Translations under genes and position numbers: made by a program | Shown: piece by piece, positions 1 through 7,100 of the stretch | How positions within the stretch are numbered: position 1 is the stretch's first letter | How the letters are laid out: each line of letters begins with the position of its first letter | Source: CBDFLA01 sp965248915 | Lineage (GTDB): Bacteria; Pseudomonadota; Alphaproteobacteria; M2410 | DNA length: 64,000 nucleotides | Assembly (NCBI GenBank): GCA_965248915.1 | Contig: OZ252216.1 | Location: 3,348,001-3,412,000 of the forward strand | Direction of reading: 5' to 3' | The notes under the pieces: model-generated | Seen by the model: only the letters and a program-made list of their open reading frames with translations | What the model was told of the DNA's origin: nothing | Database searches by the model: none

Positions 1-126
1 GTGCGGATTCCCTAGGCGCTCAAGCAACCGTTCAATGCGGGTCAATTCCAGATCAATGAGTTTTTGGTGCAGCAAATGCAGCCGCTCCAAAATCGTCGCG
101 CTGGAGCAGAGGTCTTGAACATCCAT
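1..126 (-). CDS. folC: Bifunctional folylpolyglutamate/dihydrofolate synthase, N-terminal fragment
   Basis: This is the first 42 codons of a minus-strand gene that runs off the left edge. It starts at the ATG at 124-126, 33 bases after the stop of accD. The visible peptide contains the blocks ILERLHLLHQKLIDLEL and RIERLLERLGNPH, which match the N-terminal helix and first loop typical of FolC (addition of glutamates to folates, cytosolic). The accD-folC order is common in Alphaproteobacteria and supports the call. The ATP-binding loop and Mur-ligase domains lie outside the window, so integrity cannot be judged. Confidence 0.85.
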   Translation of the reverse strand, partial: MDVQDLCSSATILERLHLLHQKLIDLELTRIERLLERLGNPH

Positions 127-159
127 TGTTAGCGTTGCCTTTGATCGCTGAATTGGAGA

Positions 160-1134
160 TCAGCTCGTTGTTGTGTCTTCAGCGAGAGGAGGCGCAATCG
201 TGACCGGCGCAGGGGTCGCAACAGCCTCACTCGCCATAGGGGCGGTGAGTGCACGTGAGGGGTCGACAGCAGGGCTGTCCCAAGTGTTTTTCTTGGTGAG
301 CAGTCCGATAATGCGCGACAAGGTAGAACGCAATTCGTGACGGTGGGTGACCATATCGACCATGCCGTGATCTAAGAGATACTCCGACCGCTGGAAGCCT
401 TCCGGCAGTTTCTCGCGAATGGTTTGCTCAATAACACGGGGGCCAGCAAAGCCAATGAGCGCGCCTGGTTCAGCCAATTGAATATCACCGAGCATAGCGT
501 AGGAGGCGGTGACGCCGCCGGTGGTTGGATCGGTGAGAACCACGATATACGGCAAGCCCTCCGCTTTGAGCATTTCAACGGCGACCGTGGTGCGCGGCAT
601 TTGCATCAGTGAGAGAATGCCTTCCTGCATCCGTGCACCGCCAGCCGCGGTGAAAGCAATAAGAGGGCTCTTGCGTTTGATTGCTTCTTGCGCCGCGGTC
701 ACAAATCCTTCGCCAGCAGCCATGCCGAGCGATCCGCCCATGAACTGAAAATCCTGCACCAGAATGACCACGTCCATACCGGTCAATTTGCCTGTTGCAG
801 CAGAGACGGCGTCCTTTAGTTCGGTCTTGGTGCGGGCTTTTTTCAAGCGGTCCGAATACTTCAATTCATCGCGAAATTTGAGTGGGTCATGGGCAACTTC
901 AGGCATTGAGAGAAGGTCATACACACCGTCATCAAACACCGATTCAAAGCGAGATTTGGAATCAATGCGCATGTGATAATCGCAAGAGGGGCAAACGTTC
1001 CGGGCTGCGAGCAGATCGCGGTGGAAAATCATCTCGCCGCAGTTCTTGCACTTGTGCCAGAGATTGTCAGGCGTTTCGCGGCGCGAAAAAATACCCTTCA
1101 TTTTTGGGCGTGCAAGGCGATTGATCCAATTCAT
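160..1134 (-). CDS. accD: Acetyl-CoA carboxylase carboxyltransferase subunit beta
   Basis: AccD works with AccA to transfer the carboxyl group from carboxybiotin to acetyl-CoA, giving malonyl-CoA for fatty acid synthesis in the cytosol. The 324-residue product has the N-terminal zinc ribbon (Cys29, Cys32, Cys48, Cys51) and the carboxyltransferase core with glycine-rich stretches (GGSLGMAAGE, GGARMQEGI, TTGGVTASY). The last 40 or so residues are an Ala/Pro/Thr-rich tail not needed for the fold. It follows trpA by 11 bp on the same strand and precedes folC, the standard alphaproteobacterial arrangement, so it is probably co-transcribed with the trp genes. Confidence 0.97.
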   Translation of the reverse strand: MNWINRLARPKMKGIFSRRETPDNLWHKCKNCGEMIFHRDLLAARNVCPSCDYHMRIDSKSRFESVFDDGVYDLLSMPEVAHDPLKFRDELKYSDRLKKARTKTELKDAVSAATGKLTGMDVVILVQDFQFMGGSLGMAAGEGFVTAAQEAIKRKSPLIAFTAAGGARMQEGILSLMQMPRTTVAVEMLKAEGLPYIVVLTDPTTGGVTASYAMLGDIQLAEPGALIGFAGPRVIEQTIREKLPEGFQRSEYLLDHGMVDMVTHRHELRSTLSRIIGLLTKKNTWDSPAVDPSRALTAPMASEAVATPAPVTIAPPLAEDTTTS

Positions 1135-1145
1135 GTTTTACGCTC

Positions 1146-1979
1146 CTACTTTTCTCTCGCTTGCCGAACACCCGTCGACAATTCGCCAACAAATTTTAGA
1201 ACATCTTCAACCAAGCCTGGCTTTGCCTTGTTGTCGTCGTCGAGATTTTGCGCCAGACGATCAATGATAGCCGACCCAACGACACAGGCATCTGCAAGTC
1301 GCGCGACCTCTGCCGCGCCGTCCGGGGTCTTGATCCCAAATCCAATGGCGACCGGCAATTCGGTGTGACGTTTGAGGCGTTCAATCGCCACCGCCAGGTC
1401 TGTCGCCATCGCCGATCCCGTGCCGGTAATCCCGGTTATAGAAACATAGTAGACGAAACCGCTGGTATTGGCGAGTACCGCTGGAAGCCGCTTGTCATCA
1501 GTGGTTGGCGTGGCCAAGCGGATAAAGTTAAGGCCCGCCTTCAAGGCCGGCAGGCACAATTCCGCGTCTTCTTCCGGCGGCAGATCCACCACGATCAGTC
1601 CGTCGACACCGCACGCGAGAGCATCCGTCAGAAAGGCATCTACGCCGTAGGCATAGATTGGATTGTAGTAGCCCATAAGGACGACAGGCGTTTCGTTGTC
1701 CCCCTCTCGAAAGGCGGCAACCATGTCGAGCGTTTTCTTCAACGTCTGACCGTTTCGCAAGGCGCGCAAGCCGGCAGCTTGAATGGAAGGTCCATCCGCC
1801 ATCGGGTCTGTGAAGGGCACGCCAAACTCGATGAAATCGGCCCCCGCTTTCGGCAATCCATTGATCAAATTTAAAGCTGTGTCGTAGTCGGGATCGCCCG
1901 CCATGACATAAGTGACGAAGCCTGCTCGATTTTCTTTCTTCAGGGCCGCAAAGCGTCGATCGATTCTTGTCTCACTCAT
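1146..1979 (-). CDS. trpA: Tryptophan synthase alpha chain
   Basis: TrpA cleaves indole-3-glycerol phosphate to indole and glyceraldehyde 3-phosphate and channels indole to TrpB. The 277-residue protein is a TIM barrel of normal length. The catalytic acids are visible as Glu51 in FIEFGVPF and Asp62 in DPMADGP. The phosphate-binding end carries GFGIKTPDGA and VVGSAIID. Its start overlaps the end of trpB by 8 bp, which suggests translational coupling and equal expression of the two chains. Confidence 0.97.
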   Translation of the reverse strand: MSETRIDRRFAALKKENRAGFVTYVMAGDPDYDTALNLINGLPKAGADFIEFGVPFTDPMADGPSIQAAGLRALRNGQTLKKTLDMVAAFREGDNETPVVLMGYYNPIYAYGVDAFLTDALACGVDGLIVVDLPPEEDAELCLPALKAGLNFIRLATPTTDDKRLPAVLANTSGFVYYVSITGITGTGSAMATDLAVAIERLKRHTELPVAIGFGIKTPDGAAEVARLADACVVGSAIIDRLAQNLDDDNKAKPGLVEDVLKFVGELSTGVRQAREK

Positions 1980-3219
1980 CGATGTTTACTCCCAGCGCCG
2001 CCCCAACTGTGAACACGTCCTTATCGCCGCGTCCGCACATGTTCATAACGAGGAGATGGTCTTTGGGGTGCTTCGGAGCCATCTTGATCACATGCGCCAA
2101 TGCATGGGCAGGTTCAAGGGCCGGGATGATCCCTTCGAGTGTGCAGCACAATTGAAAGGCTTCAAGGGCCTCATCATCGGTTGCTGAAACATAAGTCACG
2201 CGCCCAATTTCATTGAGCCAGGAGTGTTCCGGTCCAATCCCAGGGTAATCAAGGCCTGCTGAGATGGAATGTCCATCGATGATCTGGCCATCTTCCGTTT
2301 GCAATAGGTAGGTGCGGTTGCCATGCAAAACGCCGGGTCGGCCGCCGGTTAAGGACGCTGCATGATGACCATCTCCTTGCTCGACGCCGCGGCCAGCTGC
2401 CTCCACACCGAAAATCTCAATGTCGGTGTCATCAAGGAACGGATGGAAGAGCCCCATCGCATTTGAGCCGCCACCAATGCAGGCGACCAAAGAATCTGGT
2501 AATCGACCTTCAGCCGCCATCATTTGTTCACGGACTTCGCGACCGATAATGGACTGAAAATCGCGCACCATCGCTGGATAGGGATGGGGCCCGGCAACCG
2601 TCCCGATGATGTAGAACGTTTCATCGACATTGGTGACCCAATCACGAAGCGCCTCGTTCATGGCGTCTTTCAGCGTGCCAGTGCCAGAGGTGACCGGCAC
2701 GACCTCAGCACCCAGTAGCTTCATACGAAACACGTTGGGTTTTTGGCGCTCAATATCCGTTGCGCCCATATAGATGACGCAAGGCAGCCCGAACCGCGCC
2801 GCAAATGTCGCGGTCGCGACGCCGTGTTGTCCGGCACCGGTCTCCGCAATGATGCGTTTTTTGCCCATGCGTCTTGCAAGCAGGATCTGGCCCAAGACGT
2901 TGTTCGCTTTGTGCGAACCGGTGTGATTTAGCTCATCGCGCTTGAAGTAGATCTTTGCACCGCCCAGATGAGTGGTCATCCGTTCGGCATAGTAAAGCGG
3001 GCTCGGGCGGCCAACATAGTGCGCCCACAAGTCATCCATTTGATCTTTGAAGGCGGGATCTTGCTTTGCCGTCTCATACGCCTCTTCCAAGTCGAGAATA
3101 AGCGGCATCAATGTTTCCGCGACGAACCGCCCCCCGAAGATACCAAAATGCCCGGTGTCATCAGGGCCGGTTCGAATGGAGTTGGCTCTTTCGTTCGGCG
3201 TCTTTTTCTTATCTGTCAT
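1972..3219 (-). CDS. trpB: Tryptophan synthase beta chain
   Basis: TrpB condenses indole with serine to make tryptophan, using pyridoxal phosphate. The PLP lysine is Lys104 in HTGSHKANN, and the phosphate-binding loop GGGSNAMG is present. The 415-residue length is normal for TrpB1, with a short charged N-terminal extension. It overlaps trpF by 4 bp upstream and trpA by 8 bp downstream, so trpF-trpB-trpA form one tightly coupled unit. Confidence 0.97.
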   Translation of the reverse strand: MTDKKKTPNERANSIRTGPDDTGHFGIFGGRFVAETLMPLILDLEEAYETAKQDPAFKDQMDDLWAHYVGRPSPLYYAERMTTHLGGAKIYFKRDELNHTGSHKANNVLGQILLARRMGKKRIIAETGAGQHGVATATFAARFGLPCVIYMGATDIERQKPNVFRMKLLGAEVVPVTSGTGTLKDAMNEALRDWVTNVDETFYIIGTVAGPHPYPAMVRDFQSIIGREVREQMMAAEGRLPDSLVACIGGGSNAMGLFHPFLDDTDIEIFGVEAAGRGVEQGDGHHAASLTGGRPGVLHGNRTYLLQTEDGQIIDGHSISAGLDYPGIGPEHSWLNEIGRVTYVSATDDEALEAFQLCCTLEGIIPALEPAHALAHVIKMAPKHPKDHLLVMNMCGRGDKDVFTVGAALGVNIDE

Positions 3220-3860
3220 TTTTCCGCCTGTGATGTCGCCGCCTTCATGAAGGCTTTGATCTTATCGCTGTCTTTCAGGCCTCGACCGGTTTCAACGCCG
3301 GAAGAGACATCGACGATGGGGGCGCCCGTTTGAGCAATGGCGGCGCCTATGTTTTCTGGCGTCAGCCCACCGGCCAACATCCAAGGAAAATCAAAATCTT
3401 GTCCCTCAAGAAGTCGCCAATCAAAAGGCGCGCCGCCGCCTCCCGCCAAGTCGTTCGGTTTAGAAGGTTTGGCGTCGAACAGCAAGATGTCCGCAACGCT
3501 GCTGAAAACCTTGGTGGAGGCAATATCCTCAGGGCCCGCAATAGGCAGTGCTTTTATGATGGGCTTCTGGGTCCGTGCCCGAATGTCAGCAATCCGCACC
3601 GCGTCCTCTTGCCCATGCAGTTGGATGTAGTCGGCAAAATCTAAAACGGCATCGAGGTCCCTGTCGCGAGGATCGACAAAGAGAACAACCGACTTGCACC
3701 CGCGCAAGACGAACTGAGACAAGTTCCGGGCGTTTTCAACGCTAACAGCCCGCGGACTCTTGGGGTGCAAATTGAAACCAACAAAGGCAGCCCCTTCCGT
3801 CACCGCACAATCAACATGCAGGCGATCTTTCAGGCCACAAATTTTGACAGGAACAGACAT
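3216..3860 (-). CDS. trpF: Phosphoribosylanthranilate isomerase
   Basis: TrpF converts N-(5-phosphoribosyl)anthranilate to its ribulose form, the third step of tryptophan synthesis. The open frame extends upstream to 3941, but the family N-terminus (VKICGLK, containing the catalytic Cys) begins right after the ATG at 3858-3860, so I place the start there. That leaves 4 bp between the pyrF stop and trpF. The C-terminal phosphate-binding and catalytic Asp region is seen as GGLTPENI and VDVSSGVE. The protein is about 214 residues, normal for the family. Confidence 0.94.
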   Translation of the reverse strand: MSVPVKICGLKDRLHVDCAVTEGAAFVGFNLHPKSPRAVSVENARNLSQFVLRGCKSVVLFVDPRDRDLDAVLDFADYIQLHGQEDAVRIADIRARTQKPIIKALPIAGPEDIASTKVFSSVADILLFDAKPSKPNDLAGGGGAPFDWRLLEGQDFDFPWMLAGGLTPENIGAAIAQTGAPIVDVSSGVETGRGLKDSDKIKAFMKAATSQAEK

Positions 3861-3864
3861 GCGG

Positions 3865-4575
3865 CTAAGACAAGTTGAGACTGGCAGCGATTTCTGCCGC
3901 CGCCTGGCCTGGGTTCGCCGCCTGAGTGATTGGGCGCCCAATCACGAGAATGTCGGCGCCGAGGTCGTAAGCCTCGCGTGGCGTCATGACCCGTTTTTGA
4001 TCACCAATGTCAGCACCGACTGGTCGGATGCCCGGTACAATGAGTTTAAAGTCAGGCCCACACGCTGCGCGCAAGGCTTCAATCTCGTGTGAAGAACAAA
4101 CCACCCCGCCAAGGCCGCTAGCCTGAGCAAGTTGCGCGAGCGCAATCACTTGCTCCCGCGGCGACCGGGTCACGCCGGTATCTGATAGATCGTTTTCATC
4201 AAGGCTGGTCAGCACCGTGACGCCAATGACAAGAGGGGCTGCATCGCCCGCTTTGGTTGCCTCGCGTGCGGCCGCTTCCATCATGGCACGCCCGCCAACA
4301 GTGTGAACATCAATGATCGCGGGTCCAAGATCTGCCACTGCCCGTACGCCACCCGCGACGGTGTTGGGAATGTCATGGAGTTTCAAATCAAAAAAGACGG
4401 GTATTCCCAAGCCCACAATGGCCCGCGCCCCTTCCGGGCCAGTAGCGTTGAAGAACTCAAGCCCAATCTTCAATCCGCCCACTGATCCACGCACGGCTTC
4501 CCCAATCCGAACCGCTTGGGCGAGATCGGTGGTATCCAGCGCGCAGAATATGGGGTTGGACAGTCGAAGCATCAT
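3865..4575 (-). CDS. pyrF: Orotidine 5'-phosphate decarboxylase
   Basis: PyrF makes UMP from OMP, the last step of pyrimidine synthesis. The 236-residue protein carries the signature FFDLKLHDIP with the catalytic Asp63-x-Lys65-x-x-Asp68 array, and the C-terminal phosphate-binding segment with PGIRP and ADILVIGRPI. It lies 4 bp ahead of trpF, so pyrimidine and tryptophan genes appear to share an operon. In related genomes lapA usually directly precedes this block. Here a transposase-like gene on the other strand separates them. Confidence 0.96.
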   Translation of the reverse strand: MMLRLSNPIFCALDTTDLAQAVRIGEAVRGSVGGLKIGLEFFNATGPEGARAIVGLGIPVFFDLKLHDIPNTVAGGVRAVADLGPAIIDVHTVGGRAMMEAAAREATKAGDAAPLVIGVTVLTSLDENDLSDTGVTRSPREQVIALAQLAQASGLGGVVCSSHEIEALRAACGPDFKLIVPGIRPVGADIGDQKRVMTPREAYDLGADILVIGRPITQAANPGQAAAEIAASLNLS

Positions 4576-4629
4576 CGCTCGCGGTTATAGCAGAATGAGC
4601 CCGCCGTACAAGCTGTCCCGCAAGCTTTT

Positions 4630-4644
4630 GGGGTCAGGTCTTGC
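4630..4644 (+). repeat. Possible left-end motif of the RAYT insertion
   Basis: The sequence GGGGTCAGGTCTTGC lies about 60 bp ahead of the transposase-like gene at 4706. From memory, a very similar motif often precedes this group of Transposase_17 genes in other proteobacteria, so it may be part of the element's left end. I saw no clear matching right end after 5554. The assignment is tentative. Confidence 0.35.
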
Positions 4645-4705
4645 GTCTTGTTTGCAGGCGAATCGATCTTCATAGTTTTGGGTCTTGAGACAAGGAGCCG
4701 ATCCA

Positions 4706-5554
4706 ATGCCCCGATCCCCTCGAATGGACTTCCCAGGCGCTCTTCATCACGCGACCGCGCGCGGCAACCGCGGCCAGAACATCTTCCAGGATGCGCAAGA
4801 CTCTGAAGCCTTTTTGCGCCTTCTGGGGGAATGCAGTGCGCGATTCGGATGGCAAATTCTCAGCTTTTGCCTCATGCCCGACCGCTATCATCTGGCGATT
4901 GAAACACCGGATGGCGGTCTTGCGCGCGGAATGCGCCATCTTAATGGCACCTATACCCAGCGTATGAACCGAAAGTATGAAACCCGAGGACATCTCTTTG
5001 ATGGCCGTTACAAAGCGGTCTTGATGGAACAGGAGGCCTTTCTGCGCGATCTCATCCGTTACATTGCCCTTGCACCCGTACGTGCCGGATTGACCGACCG
5101 CGCCGAGATTTGGCGTTGGAGCAGCTACCGCGAATGCTTGGCAGAGCACCGCGAACAAGAAACAGGCTGTTTGGCCCGTGCGCGTGTGTTGACGTTCTTC
5201 GGCGAAAATGCATCTGATGCCCGCCAGGCTTTGAGGGCGTTCGTCAACGCTGGCGCCAATCAGACCGACAAAGTAGAAGCGTTCGAGAAGGACCTGAAAT
5301 GCAAGGCCGTTCTAGGTTCAAAGGCCTACGTAGAGACTGTGTCGAGCTTGTTAGGCGGCGAGGGTCAAGGTCACCGTGCGCCAGTTTCGCAACTTGCCAT
5401 ATCGGATTTTCTCCAAGTCTCGGAGGATAGAAATGAAGCCATGGCCAAGGCCTACCTTGAAGGAGGCCACACCCTTCGCGTTATCGCCGACGCTTTCGGG
5501 GTTCATGAAAGCACCGTCAGTCGTGCCGTCGCCAAGAACGCGGTGATGCAATAA
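4706..5554 (+). CDS. REP-associated tyrosine transposase-like protein (RAYT, Y1/HUH superfamily)
   Basis: The N-terminal half matches Transposase_17/RAYT proteins: MPRSPRMDFPGALHHATARG, GHLFDGRYKA and RYIALAPVRAGL, with a candidate catalytic Tyr119. The family metal-binding motif, usually NHYH, reads DRYH (residues 59-62), so the first histidine of HUH is arginine. The Asn of the LNPVRAG block is Ala. The C-terminal 40 residues form a helix-turn-helix (TLRVIADAFGVHESTVSRAVA). The ATG at 4706 is chosen because AAGGAG sits 8 bp upstream; a TTG at 4685 is possible but has no such site. The gene splits lapA from pyrF, against the surrounding strand. The frame is intact, so it may be a retained DNA-binding protein, not an active transposase. 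Confidence 0.85.
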   Translation: MPRSPRMDFPGALHHATARGNRGQNIFQDAQDSEAFLRLLGECSARFGWQILSFCLMPDRYHLAIETPDGGLARGMRHLNGTYTQRMNRKYETRGHLFDGRYKAVLMEQEAFLRDLIRYIALAPVRAGLTDRAEIWRWSSYRECLAEHREQETGCLARARVLTFFGENASDARQALRAFVNAGANQTDKVEAFEKDLKCKAVLGSKAYVETVSSLLGGEGQGHRAPVSQLAISDFLQVSEDRNEAMAKAYLEGGHTLRVIADAFGVHESTVSRAVAKNAVMQ

Positions 5555-5570
5555 TTATTAGAGAGCGAGA

Positions 5571-5870
5571 CTACGAAGTAGGGCCTTCGATCCGTTCCAG
5601 GTCTTTTTCCAAGTGAGAGGCGCGCTTCTTGTTGCGACGGGCGGCTTGACGCCAGCGCCCCTGTCCAACCCATGAGGCCGATCCGCCAACGACCACGCCA
5701 ATGATGAACGCCAAAAAGAGAAGCAGATAAAGCGGAATGGAAAGTCCGATGGCCGGATCTTGGGCATTGAAGGGGTCAAAGCTGAACAAAACCAGGTGAC
5801 GATTGGCGACAGCCAAGTAAATAGTAGCAAGACCCGCCGGAACACCAATGACCCAAGTAGAAAGTCGCAT
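5571..5870 (-). CDS. lapA: LapA-domain (DUF1049) inner-membrane protein
   Basis: A 99-residue protein with two hydrophobic segments (about residues 6-26 and 44-66) and a basic, coiled C-terminus (RWRQAARRNKKRASHLEKDLERIE). This is the architecture of LapA/DUF1049 proteins, which in Escherichia coli pair with LapB in controlling lipopolysaccharide synthesis. It lies 49 bp downstream of ihfB on the same strand, its usual alphaproteobacterial position. No lapB is visible here, so the role is assigned from family and context only. Confidence 0.82.
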   Translation of the reverse strand: MRLSTWVIGVPAGLATIYLAVANRHLVLFSFDPFNAQDPAIGLSIPLYLLLFLAFIIGVVVGGSASWVGQGRWRQAARRNKKRASHLEKDLERIEGPTS

Positions 5871-5919
5871 GTCGGAACTCCTGGAACTGTCCGGCGAGAG
5901 AAGCGCGGCCTCAAACTAA

Positions 5920-6231
5920 TTAGAAGGGCGTCTCAGGCGGCGAGGTCGGTTCAGTCTTGTTCAACCTTTCGCGCAATTCTTTGCCGGTTTTGAAGAACGG
6001 CACGTGCTTGGCAGCCACTTCGACAGGCTCTCCTGTGCGTGGATTTCGGCCAACCCGCGCGGGCCTTTGTTTGACCGAAAAAGCCCCAAACCCGCGCAGT
6101 TCAACTCGGTCTCCGCGGGAAAGCGCATTGGAAATCTCATCGAGAATCGTATTCACGATGCGCTCCACGTCGCGCTGATATAGGTGAGGATTGGCTTCGG
6201 CGATCCGCGCCACCAATTCGGATTTGATCAT
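5920..6231 (-). CDS. ihfB: Integration host factor subunit beta
   Basis: IHF beta pairs with IHF alpha to bind and sharply bend DNA in recombination, replication and transcription. The frame is open to 6324, but the family N-terminus MIKSELVARIAEANPHL starts at the ATG at 6229-6231, giving 103 residues. The DNA-binding arm is present (GAFSVKQRPARVGRNPRTGE) together with the C-terminal VPFFKTGKELRERLN. A short Ser/Pro-rich tail follows. In many Alphaproteobacteria ihfB is next to rpsA. Here a membrane hydrolase gene on the opposite strand lies between them. Confidence 0.96.
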   Translation of the reverse strand: MIKSELVARIAEANPHLYQRDVERIVNTILDEISNALSRGDRVELRGFGAFSVKQRPARVGRNPRTGEPVEVAAKHVPFFKTGKELRERLNKTEPTSPPETPF

Positions 6232-6390
6232 GATATTCCGACCCCAATTAGGCCGCCCAAACGGGCGAAATCTAAATTCTCTCAAGTCTATCAAGAGGTT
6301 GCCAAAGGTCGGGGCACGCGTCAAGAGTTAAGTCATTCTATCACAAGGCTTTTTCCGAAAATGTTTTTCATAAGGCAGCGAAAGAGGCGG

Positions 6391-6458
6391 AACGACATTT
6401 CCACTGAATGGTTGATCATCGAGCACCTCCGCCACGCAATGGTGGAAATGAGGTCGTT
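6391..6458. repeat. Imperfect inverted repeat in the ihfB-hydrolase intergenic region
   Basis: The left arm AACGACATTTCCAC (6391-6404) pairs with the right arm GTGGAAATGAGGTCGTT (6442-6458), leaving three unpaired bases and a loop of about 37 nt. It lies between divergent ihfB and the hydrolase at 6492. It could be a structured leader, a regulator site or a remnant of a small mobile element. No function is shown. Confidence 0.5.
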
Positions 6459-6491
6459 GTTCTGCCGACATCTTGAGCTTTTGTGCGGGAT

Positions 6492-7019
6492 ATGTTGATT
6501 GCCCATCTCCCCGCCGGATACCTGGTCGCAAACATTTTGCCAATTGGCAGGTCGCAAAAATTGGCACCGGCGCCCCAAATACTAATGGCAACTATGGTTG
6601 GAAGCATGTTTCCAGATATTGATATGCTTGCCTTTCTGTTCTGGGATCAAGGGCAATTCCACCATCATGACTATTGGCTGCACATCCCCTTCTTCTGGTT
6701 GCTCGTCGGCTCGGCAATCTGGATGCCTCTCGGTATCGCGGGGCCGGATGCTACCTTTGCAAGCAGAGTAAAAGGTCTTGTATTGGCCTTTGGATCTGGC
6801 ATTTTTCTCCATCTCTTGCTCGACAGCTATGCCGCGCCAATCCGTTGGTTTCTACCCTTGAGTGACATTCGGATTGAGCTCATCCACGTACCGGCCACCC
6901 ACTCCCATTGGATCCTGAGTATGGTCCTCCATTGGAGTTTCCTGGCGGAACTAGCCATCTGGATGGCCGCCATATCGTGTTTCCTGTGGAAAAGAAATGG
7001 GAGCAACCCGACCCAGTGA
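6492..7019 (+). CDS. Membrane-bound metal-dependent hydrolase, YdjM/DUF457-like
   Basis: A polytopic membrane protein of about 175 residues with histidine and aspartate motifs typical of the LexA-regulated YdjM/YbcI group: AHLPAGY at the N-terminus, FPDIDML near residue 43, HHHDYWLH near residue 57, and HLLLDSY near residue 108, with hydrophobic helices between them. These residues probably bind a metal at the membrane face; the substrate is unknown. The ATG at 6492 is preferred, with a GTG at 6483 as the alternative. Neither has a strong ribosome-binding site. The gene is on its own between ihfB and rpsA and converges on the rpsA terminator. Confidence 0.75.
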   Translation: MLIAHLPAGYLVANILPIGRSQKLAPAPQILMATMVGSMFPDIDMLAFLFWDQGQFHHHDYWLHIPFFWLLVGSAIWMPLGIAGPDATFASRVKGLVLAFGSGIFLHLLLDSYAAPIRWFLPLSDIRIELIHVPATHSHWILSMVLHWSFLAELAIWMAAISCFLWKRNGSNPTQ

Positions 7020-7040
7020 AGTCGAGGAGTGTCCTGTCTC

Positions 7041-7072
7041 AAAGAAAATGCCGGGATCGAAATCCCGGCATT
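7041..7072 (-). terminator. Rho-independent terminator of rpsA
   Basis: A perfect 11-bp stem (AATGCCGGGAT, 7047-7057, with its complement at 7062-7072) closes a CGAA tetraloop. On the minus strand it is followed by TTCTTT. It lies 29 bp beyond the rpsA stop codon. It also lies just after the plus-strand hydrolase gene and may serve both. Confidence 0.85.
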
Positions 7073-7100
7073 CTGTCTCTGTAGCGATGTCGACGAGAGC

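Noticed and set aside
1248..1874. 208-codon open frame opposite trpA
   Set aside because: Fully inside trpA, composition typical of an antisense shadow, no family features.
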